NCBI GenBank assembly: GCA_003225335.1
Contig: QHZE01000437.1
Location: 1 to 55,889, forward strand
Origin: Acidobacteriota bacterium
GTDB lineage: Bacteria; Acidobacteriota; UBA6911
DNA length: 55,889 bases
Direction of reading: 5' to 3'
The position numbers and the translations under genes were made by a program. This document shows positions 50,220 to 55,889 of the stretch, piece by piece; within the stretch, counting starts at the first letter, position 1, and the number at the start of each line of letters is the position of its first letter. The notes under the pieces are model-generated. The model was given only the letters and a program-made list of their open reading frames with translations. It was not told the origin of the DNA and made no database searches.

Positions 50220-50977
50220 CGCATGGATTCCAGCGAACGGTAGGTCAGGAAGAGACCCACGAAAGCAAAGCTCAGGTAGAAGATTACGTGAGTCGTGTCT
50301 ATTACACCTTTGATGAAATCATCCAGATGCCCGATGACCGAAAGATAGCTCAGAACATCCTTGGCCGCACCCGAAGCCCCGGAGGAAAAAGAGTCGATCA
50401 ACCAGAGCACCAGACTGACCCCGAAAGTGATCACCCCTGAAACTATCTGGTTCTCGGTGAGGGTAGAGATGAAAAGCCCTGCCGCCAGCAACCCTTCCCC
50501 GTACAACAAAAGACCCAGGTAAGCCCCCAGGATCGGCTTCCAGTCCGGCTGTCCGTACTTAAAGAGCGCCGAAATTGTGACCCACGTGCCGGCTAACATG
50601 ATCAGGAGGAACGTGGTACTGGCCAGGAACTTCCCCATCATGGCATGAAGATGGCCAACCGGAGTTGTGAGCAGCAGTTCCATGGTGCCCCGCTTCTTTT
50701 CCTCGGCAAACAGGCCCATGGTCAACATCGGAATCATGAAAAGCAGCACGACGCTCATGGTACCGAAAAAACCCCGGGTCACGATCCCGGGCACGTCCAC
50801 AGGTTGAGACCCTGGACCGAATTGGCTCTGCATCATCGTGGACTGGATTACATTTGTGAGAATAGCGTAAAAGAACAGTCCTGACAGCAAGAGCCAGAGC
50901 GTCAACACAACGTACGCAATGGGCGAGACAAAATACGCTTTCATCTCACGCTGCCATATCGCCAGTACATTTTGCAT
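50207..50977 (-). CDS. ABC-2 permease, GldF-like
   Basis: 256 residues from ATG 50977 (MQNVLAIWQREMKAYFVSPIAYVV). Six membrane segments; AEEKKRGTMELLLTTPVGHLHAMMGKFLAS is the conserved cytoplasmic loop. The frame upstream of 50977 is spurious. Confidence 0.87.
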   Translation of the reverse strand: MQNVLAIWQREMKAYFVSPIAYVVLTLWLLLSGLFFYAILTNVIQSTMMQSQFGPGSQPVDVPGIVTRGFFGTMSVVLLFMIPMLTMGLFAEEKKRGTMELLLTTPVGHLHAMMGKFLASTTFLLIMLAGTWVTISALFKYGQPDWKPILGAYLGLLLYGEGLLAAGLFISTLTENQIVSGVITFGVSLVLWLIDSFSSGASGAAKDVLSYLSVIGHLDDFIKGVIDTTHVIFYLSFAFVGLFLTYRSLESMRWRS

Positions 50978-51012
50978 AGCGCGTCGCTCGAGGGGTGTGC
51001 GAAGTTCCCTTC

Positions 51013-51963
51013 TCAAACTTCTTCTTTGGTTACGAGATTGATGAAGACATCCTCCAGGCTCATGGAAACACCGCGCAATTCCAGGAGTCCCCATCCTTGT
51101 GTGACAACTGCGTTCGCGATGTCACGCCTCAGATCGGTGTTCAGTTTGCATTCCACGGTAAAACCCGCCGGCTGCGCGTCGCTCCCGGCTTCGGCTTGAA
51201 CGCTCATGACTCCGGGGATGCTCGCAAGCTTTTGGCGCACCGCCTCCCTGGGACCCTCAATAAGCAGGGCTATTCTCTCGGCGCCCTTCTGCTGGTTCGC
51301 AAGCCCCTGCGGTGTGTCGATTGCGATCAGCCGCCCGTCGTTAATAATTACCACACGATTACAGGTCATGCTGACCTCAGGGAGGATGTGGGTCGAGAGA
51401 ATCACCGTATGCGTCCCTGCCAGGTTCTTGATCAACGACCTGACTTCAAATATCTGTTTCGGGTCCAGCCCTATAGTAGGCTCATCCAGGATAAGCACTT
51501 CGGGATTGTTGAGCAGGGACTGGGCCAGACCAACGCGTTGCTTGTAGCCTTTGGACAGCTTGCCGATGATCCGGTCCCGCACATCCGTGATACTGCACCT
51601 ATCCATTGCATCTTCGACCTGTGTCTTTCGCTGCGCAGAAGGTGTTCCTTTTATCTTCGCGACAAAATGGAGGTAGGACTGCACGGTCATTTCCGGATAG
51701 AGCGGCGGATTTTCGGGCAAGTAACCGATCCGCTTTCGAACCTCCAGGCTGTTTTCAAAGACGTCGAAACCAGCCACTCTGGCGGTCCCGTCTGTGGCCG
51801 GCATATAACAGGTGAGAATGCGCATCGTCGTCGTCTTCCCCGCTCCGTTGGGACCAAGGAAACCCAGGATTTCTCCTTTTTCCACTCGGAAGGAGATGTC
51901 GTCGACCGCCTTTCGGCCATTGTAAGCTTTGGTCAAATGCTCGACTTCGATCACGCCAGGCAC
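51013..51963 (-). CDS. ABC ATPase, GldA-like
   Basis: 316 residues. GPNGAGKTTTMRIL (Walker A), LSKGYKQRVGLAQSLLNNP (signature) and VLILDEPTIGLDP (Walker B) are intact, with the C-terminal domain of the GldA/NatA type. First gene of the four-gene operon GldA-GldF-GldG-DUF4340. Confidence 0.88.
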   Translation of the reverse strand: MPGVIEVEHLTKAYNGRKAVDDISFRVEKGEILGFLGPNGAGKTTTMRILTCYMPATDGTARVAGFDVFENSLEVRKRIGYLPENPPLYPEMTVQSYLHFVAKIKGTPSAQRKTQVEDAMDRCSITDVRDRIIGKLSKGYKQRVGLAQSLLNNPEVLILDEPTIGLDPKQIFEVRSLIKNLAGTHTVILSTHILPEVSMTCNRVVIINDGRLIAIDTPQGLANQQKGAERIALLIEGPREAVRQKLASIPGVMSVQAEAGSDAQPAGFTVECKLNTDLRRDIANAVVTQGWGLLELRGVSMSLEDVFINLVTKEEV

Positions 51964-52036
51964 CTCCGAAGAAACTTAGGGAAAAGCGGATTCTATTGAA
52001 TGGCCCGTGAAGAGTCAAGGGAGCCTCCAGTCCGCG

Positions 52037-52155
52037 GTGCAATTAGAAGTGGGAGTCAAAGTTCTCCACGCTCGAGGCACCTTTTGGAGTGCGGCGACTT
52101 GTCGCCGCTATGGCCTGGGCGTCAGAACGAAAGCGGCGACAAGTCGCCGCACTCC
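52037..52155. repeat. Lone MITE end and GGAGTGCG-foot hairpin pair
   Basis: GGTGCAATTAGAAGTGGGAG (52038 on) is a MITE terminal repeat without body. TTTTGGAGTGCGGCGACTTG TCGCCGC (52083 on) faces GCGGCGACAAGTCGCCGCAC TCC (to 52155), an intact pair with identical stems. The gap 51964-52325 shows nothing else. Confidence 0.75.
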
Positions 52156-52325
52156 ATATTTGTCCGTCTTCTGCGCACATCCGGCGGCAGAAACTGAATC
52201 GAGGTCCGAAGGGCCCGCACTCCGACTCTACCGTATCTTCGGCGTCTCGTGGTTACTCAAATGGAGTTATGATGGGCAGGCTCCGCTTGCGTGAGCTGTC
52301 GTGCTTCTTTTCTGAAGAGCGAAAA

Positions 52326-52652
52326 ATGCTTAGGCAACCCTTTTTTGTGCCTGCAATCCTGATTCTGTTACTGGCTATTCCACTTATTCTCGGCCTGATC
52401 CCGCGAAATCGCGCCTATGGGGTACGCGCCTCCAAGACCCTGACAGAGGATCGTGTTTGGTATCGCGCAAATAGATACGGTGGCTGGGCCCTTCTTCTTT
52501 CAAGTGCTATCTATCTGGCGGTGGCAAGTGCGCTTCCGAGCGCGGTATCGGGTCGCAATGATTTTGGGCGGTGGTTACTCCATCTGTGTGCTTTCGTATT
52601 CCCGCTAGTCATAAGCCTCCTGCGGATTCGAAGCTATGTGAAAAGGTTATAG
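52326..52652 (+). CDS. SdpI/YfhL-family membrane protein
   Basis: 108 residues from ATG 52326; AAGAG lies upstream and the longer open frame is repeat DNA. Three membrane helices are present with the family motif NRAYGVRASKTLTEDRVWYRANRYGGW. SdpI proteins give immunity to a toxin in Bacillus, but most homologues have no known role; no toxin gene is seen here. Confidence 0.65.
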   Translation: MLRQPFFVPAILILLLAIPLILGLIPRNRAYGVRASKTLTEDRVWYRANRYGGWALLLSSAIYLAVASALPSAVSGRNDFGRWLLHLCAFVFPLVISLLRIRSYVKRL

Positions 52653-52688
52653 AAACCGCAGCAACGTTGCCGGTCATTCTGCCTTCGA

Positions 52689-52913
52689 GGGTGCAATTAA
52701 GAAGTGGGAGTCAATTCACGCTGCCGTGAGTTCCTCAGAAGCTGTGGAGAATTCAATTCGTGTTAATTCGTGGAATTCGTGGCCAATAAAAGCGACCACG
52801 AATTCCACGAATTTCACGAAAACGATGACTGCCATTTGGATATCATCGGTTTGCATTACAATTTTTCAAAGTCTCTCAGGCCGCGCTGGTGTCTCCTGCT
52901 TTTAATTGCACCC
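52689..52913 (+). mobile_element. MITE-like element, copy 2 (best preserved) with 9-bp target duplication
   Basis: Ends GGGTGCAATTAAGAAGTGGG and CTGCTTTTAATTGCACCC. The body has TTCACGCTGCCGTGA, CTCAGAAGCTGTGGAGA and the central AATTCGTGTTAATTCGTGG / CCACGAATTCCACGAATTTC palindrome. It is flanked by the exact direct repeat TGCCTTCGA (52680-52688 and 52914-52922). Confidence 0.88.
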
Positions 52914-52926
52914 TGCCTTCGACAGC

Positions 52927-53886
52927 TTACACAGGCACTGCATTTTCTTTGATGTAGGTGTCCAACATCGGCTCTTTCGGACCGATGTAGTGGAAGGGTT
53001 CGGCAAACTGGAGCCCGTATTTTCTGCCCAGGTCCGCATCTTCCTTCAACACGATATGCTTTATGTACTGGCGATTGGCGGTTTCATCGTCATTCCCCAG
53101 GATCGGGAGCCTCAGTTTTTTCGATGCCAGCTGTGCCCGCAGGCGCGCCCCTTCTTCGCCGGCCGGCCCCTGAGCGACGTTGGCCCGATTCACTTCAACT
53201 TTTTGATCGATCACCGCGCTTATGTCGACGACGCGGTTGACGAGCTGCGGTCCTCGCGCGAAATAGTACTTTTCCTTCACGGCGTGGGGCTCCAGTCCGG
53301 CTTCGAAGTGCTCGGGCAAGTCCCAACGCCCGCCCGCCATCCAGCACGCCGCTTCCACGCACTGCGCGCTGACGTAGTGGTCCGGGTTTTCCTCGTAGTG
53401 GCCCCAGGGGTCGTAGCAGATTACGGTGTCGACCTTCATCAGCCGGAAAATAAAGATAAGCCTGTGGCGCAGTTCGCCGGGAGAGACTGCGTCAAACTCA
53501 TGATTGCGGTAATGGAGATCGAATATCTTCTTCAACCCCAGACGGCGTGCAACCTCAAAGTTGTCCTTTTCGTTGTTGAGGACAACCTCGCCCATCGTGG
53601 CGCCGCGGCCCGCCATTTCGTCGTTGCTGGTTCGAATCAGAATGCCGCTGTAGCCTTCTTTGATCAATTTCAGGACGGTCCCGCCCGCAAAAAGAGGAAG
53701 GTCGTCCGAATGGGGCTGGATGGCTGCCAGAACCTTCCCCTTGTGGGGTTGCGCCGGCTCTTCGCGTTCGATAAAGACGCTGGCGTCCTGAGCGATCTCG
53801 CGAAGCGGGATCTGAGGCGCCGCGGCGCCGCGGCCCAGCCATATACCTCCGGCGATCGTTTGGCCTATGAATCTCCGTCTATCCAT
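52927..53886 (-). CDS. PIG-L (LmbE-like) deacetylase with Tat-type signal
   Basis: 319 residues. MDRRRFIGQTIAGGIW is a twin-arginine-like signal. The zinc site usually written P-H-P-D-D is PHSDD here (His59, Asp61, Asp62), and HYEENPDHYVSA near 165 supplies the second His pair. The family deacetylates N-acetylglucosamine-type or related N-acyl substrates. It may work on the same carbohydrate as the GH42-like neighbour on the opposite strand, but they are divergently transcribed. Confidence 0.85.
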   Translation of the reverse strand: MDRRRFIGQTIAGGIWLGRGAAAPQIPLREIAQDASVFIEREEPAQPHKGKVLAAIQPHSDDLPLFAGGTVLKLIKEGYSGILIRTSNDEMAGRGATMGEVVLNNEKDNFEVARRLGLKKIFDLHYRNHEFDAVSPGELRHRLIFIFRLMKVDTVICYDPWGHYEENPDHYVSAQCVEAACWMAGGRWDLPEHFEAGLEPHAVKEKYYFARGPQLVNRVVDISAVIDQKVEVNRANVAQGPAGEEGARLRAQLASKKLRLPILGNDDETANRQYIKHIVLKEDADLGRKYGLQFAEPFHYIGPKEPMLDTYIKENAVPV

Positions 53887-53984
53887 AAAGTTGTCTCCTT
53901 CCCGAATCAGATCGTCTATCGGCGTGTGTCGCCGTCCATCGGCGGTACCCCATCCTTCGTAACACTGAACTTTGAATTCGTGCT

Positions 53985-54128
53985 TTTTCTAACTCTTCGT
54001 GATTCTTTCGCGCCTTCGCGTCTTCGTGGTGGATTCGGTCCAGGCTTTACCACGACGACGCGAAGACGCAAAGAATCGCCAAGCTTTTGGTTGCGGCTGG
54101 GCTGCTGCTGTGTCCTCCGTGGTGAAAG
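53985..54128. repeat. Word palindrome between the PIG-L and glycosidase genes
   Basis: CTTCGTGATTCTTTCGCGCC TTCGCGTCTTCGTGGTGG faces CCACGACGACGCGAAGACGC AAAGAATCGCC, then GGTTGCGGCTGGGC. It lies in the shared upstream region of the two divergent genes. Confidence 0.65.
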
Positions 54129-54159
54129 AAGGTGTAGGATTGCGCAAAGGAGTGAGCTA

Positions 54160-55889
54160 ATGCGCCACATTATTCTCTGTAGTCTGATCGCTGTGCTCAG
54201 CTTAACCCTGTGCCGGGCCGGAGAAATCGTTCTGCCTTCGAGCGCCCTCGAGCGCGACGCTCCGGTCACGGCGTACTATCGCACGAATTCCCGCGCTACA
54301 GGAAAAGGATCGCTTTCGATCCGGTGGAGTGACGCGCACGGCCGCGTCGTGGAAGACCGGCAAATCCCTGTTGAGCTCCTCGATGAAACCGACGTGGAGT
54401 TCCTGCTCGACCTGAGGCGCGCGGCCGCAATGAAGAATGATCTCCTCGTTCGGTTCTCCTTCGACGGCGTCGATCAGAAAGGGAACCGGGACAAGCGTGA
54501 AGAAGAGGCGCACGTATCTTTCGTCGCCCGGCCGCCGGACCGCTCGTGGTGGGATTACGCGATCATCATGTGGCAGCAACACAGCTCTCAGATGTTCGCC
54601 CAGCTCAAGAAGCTGGGGATCAATGCAGGCGAGTACAGCGGCAGGAGCAAGGCGCCGCCGGAGTTCCTGCTCGACAACGATCTGCGCTGGTACGCGGAAA
54701 ACATCGCTACGGATTTTTATTCCGAGTATCACCGCTGGTATCCCGACCGCCCCGTGAACTGGGCATTTCTCAAGGCCAAAGAGCTCTACAAGAAGGACCC
54801 CGCCGGGAAAGAAGCCTTCAAGCGCCATCCGAGCTTTTCCGATCCCATATGGCTCAAGAAGATTCACGACCGGCTGGTGGAGTCCGCTCGCGCGCACTCC
54901 CCCTACCGCCCCGTCTTTTACAGTCTGGGAGACGAGACCGGAATTGCCGATCTGGCCGCTTTCTGGGATTTCGATTTTTCCGACCACTCGCTGGCCGGGA
55001 TGCGCGTCTGGCTCAAGGAGCGCTACGGAACGTTGAGCGCCCTGAATCGCCAGTGGGGAACCGATTTCAGCCGGTGGGATTTCGTTATCCCCATGACCAC
55101 GAACGAAGCCATGAAGCGCGCGGACGAGAATTTCTCCTCTTGGGCGGACCACAAGGAATGGATGGATATTTCCTACGCTCGCGCTCTGAAGACGGGTGCG
55201 GATGCGATACGCTCCGTCGATCCGGACGCCTGCGTGGGAATCGGCGGCGCGCAGACGCCTGGCTGGGGAGGATACGACTACGCGCGCGTGACACAGGCCC
55301 TTACGGCGATCGAGCCGTACGACATCGGGAACAACATCGAGATCATTCGCTCCCTGAACCCGGGCATGGCAGTAGTGACGACTTCCTTTGCGAGTGGGCC
55401 GTGGGAAAAGCATCGAGTCTGGTATGAGCTGCTGCACGGAAATCGAGGGCTGATTCTTTGGGACGACAAAGCCGAGTATGTCACCCAAGAGGGAGTCGCC
55501 GGCCGGCGCGGCCAGGAGGCCGAACCGTATTACAACGAAATCCGCAACGGCATAGGCGCGCTTCTCATCAACAGCCAGCGGCTGGCCGACCCCATTGCCA
55601 TCCATTATTCCCAGCCGAGCATGCGGACCGAATGGATGCTGGCGCAGAAACCCAAAGGAGAAGCGTGGGTCCAGCGCACTTCCAGTTCCGAATACAAAGA
55701 CAGCAATTTTTTGCGCCTGCGAGAGTCGTGGTGCCGCCTCATTGAAGATCAGGGTCTGCAGTACAAATTCGTTTCCTACGACCAGGTCGAGCACGGAGAA
55801 TTGCTGCGCGGGGGCTACCGGGTCCTGATCCTGCCGCGCTCCAGCTCGCTTTCGGAGGAGGAAGGCGGCGCCATACGGGAGTTTGTGCG
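54160..55889 (+). CDS. GH42-like glycoside hydrolase (beta-galactosidase-like), 5' part
   Basis: ATG 54160 has AAAGGAG seven bases upstream; the frame is open to the window end (576+ residues). A signal peptide (about 1-21, LTLCRAG) and an N-terminal beta domain precede a TIM barrel. VFYSLGDETG and FDFSDHSLAGMRVWLKERYGTLSALNRQWGTDFSRW are GH42-type sequences, the latter like the barrel region of GH42/GHA-type enzymes, and DIGNNIEII and LILWDDKAEYV follow. A trimerisation domain would lie beyond the window. Exported; substrate unknown. Confidence 0.8.
   Translation, partial: MRHIILCSLIAVLSLTLCRAGEIVLPSSALERDAPVTAYYRTNSRATGKGSLSIRWSDAHGRVVEDRQIPVELLDETDVEFLLDLRRAAAMKNDLLVRFSFDGVDQKGNRDKREEEAHVSFVARPPDRSWWDYAIIMWQQHSSQMFAQLKKLGINAGEYSGRSKAPPEFLLDNDLRWYAENIATDFYSEYHRWYPDRPVNWAFLKAKELYKKDPAGKEAFKRHPSFSDPIWLKKIHDRLVESARAHSPYRPVFYSLGDETGIADLAAFWDFDFSDHSLAGMRVWLKERYGTLSALNRQWGTDFSRWDFVIPMTTNEAMKRADENFSSWADHKEWMDISYARALKTGADAIRSVDPDACVGIGGAQTPGWGGYDYARVTQALTAIEPYDIGNNIEIIRSLNPGMAVVTTSFASGPWEKHRVWYELLHGNRGLILWDDKAEYVTQEGVAGRRGQEAEPYYNEIRNGIGALLINSQRLADPIAIHYSQPSMRTEWMLAQKPKGEAWVQRTSSSEYKDSNFLRLRESWCRLIEDQGLQYKFVSYDQVEHGELLRGGYRVLILPRSSSLSEEEGGAIREFV

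Noticed and set aside
52089-52325. N-terminal extension of the SdpI-like protein
   Set aside because: The extension is encoded by the GGAGTGCG hairpin pair and flanking DNA; membrane helices begin only after ATG 52326.
53985-54128. Rho-independent terminator for the PIG-L or glycosidase gene
   Set aside because: It is a large word palindrome lying upstream of both divergent genes, without a T run.

Overview
The window looks like a chromosomal segment of an uncultured or little-studied Acidobacteriota (moderate confidence). Three things point that way. One is the gene order ispE / tRNA-Gln / prs / rplY / pth / rpsF / rpsR / rplI / dnaB / alr / radA / PIN-TRAM / ispDF / rlmB. The second is a GldA/F/G-type ABC operon next to rimP-nusA-infB-ylxP-rbfA-truB. 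The third is the set of Tat-signal-bearing metabolic enzymes. Coding is dense and mostly on the minus strand. There is no phage, plasmid, CRISPR or rRNA signal, and the single tRNA is tRNA-Gln(UUG).

Layout. 1-137: start of a Uma2-type nuclease. 545-1528: alpha/beta hydrolase. 1643-9099: cytochrome c maturation (System I) cluster read from ccmE to ccmD, with a Cys-type CcmE, a cysteine-rich CcmH, and two accessory genes. 9374-17222: accessory metabolic genes (dehydrogenase, SLC13/MatC-like permease, amidohydrolase, sugar isomerase-like, DUF4126, small secreted protein) separated by repeats. 17642-19123: PAS-GAF-GGDEF diguanylate cyclase. 19252-21927: ABC exporter operon. 22302-29978: rlmB, ispDF, PIN-TRAM, radA, a broken alr, dnaB. 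30405-38157: L9, S18, S6, Pth, L25, Prs, tRNA-Gln, IspE and a large TPR protein. 38736-39032: ComEA-like HhH protein. 39596-47004: truB, rbfA, ylxP, infB, nusA, rimP with a leader hairpin and promoter. 47163-51963: DUF4340-GldG-GldF-GldA operon. 52326-end: SdpI-like protein, PIG-L deacetylase, and the start of a GH42-like glycosidase.

The striking part is between the genes. Almost every gap is packed with palindromic DNA of several interlocking kinds. (i) A MITE-like element of about 175-225 bp has GGGTGCAATTA...TAATTGCACCC ends and 9-bp target duplications (196-410, 6268-6442, 52689-52913, a decayed copy at 9182-9322, and lone ends). One copy sits inside another repeat and one duplicates the ccmF stop codon. 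(ii) Paired REP-like hairpins have a conserved foot (GGAG or GTAG plus a few bases), while the stems of the two partners differ yet stay base-paired. (iii) 'Word palindromes' have arms that are strings of one short word (for example GCGGATT, GGGGCAAA, GAAGGCA, GACGATT) and face the same word in reverse. (iv) Composite cassettes of about 200-290 bp hold such hairpins inside an outer ACCACAGATGAACAC palindrome. Word palindromes run into coding sequence: they supply the stop codons or tails of rlmB, ispDF, the amidohydrolase and the DUF4126 gene, the head of ispDF, and an in-frame block inside alr, which also carries a frameshifting deletion.

No mobilising transposase is visible in this window, so the repeats are presumably moved in trans. 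All functional calls rest on motifs and context read by eye; no database search was run.
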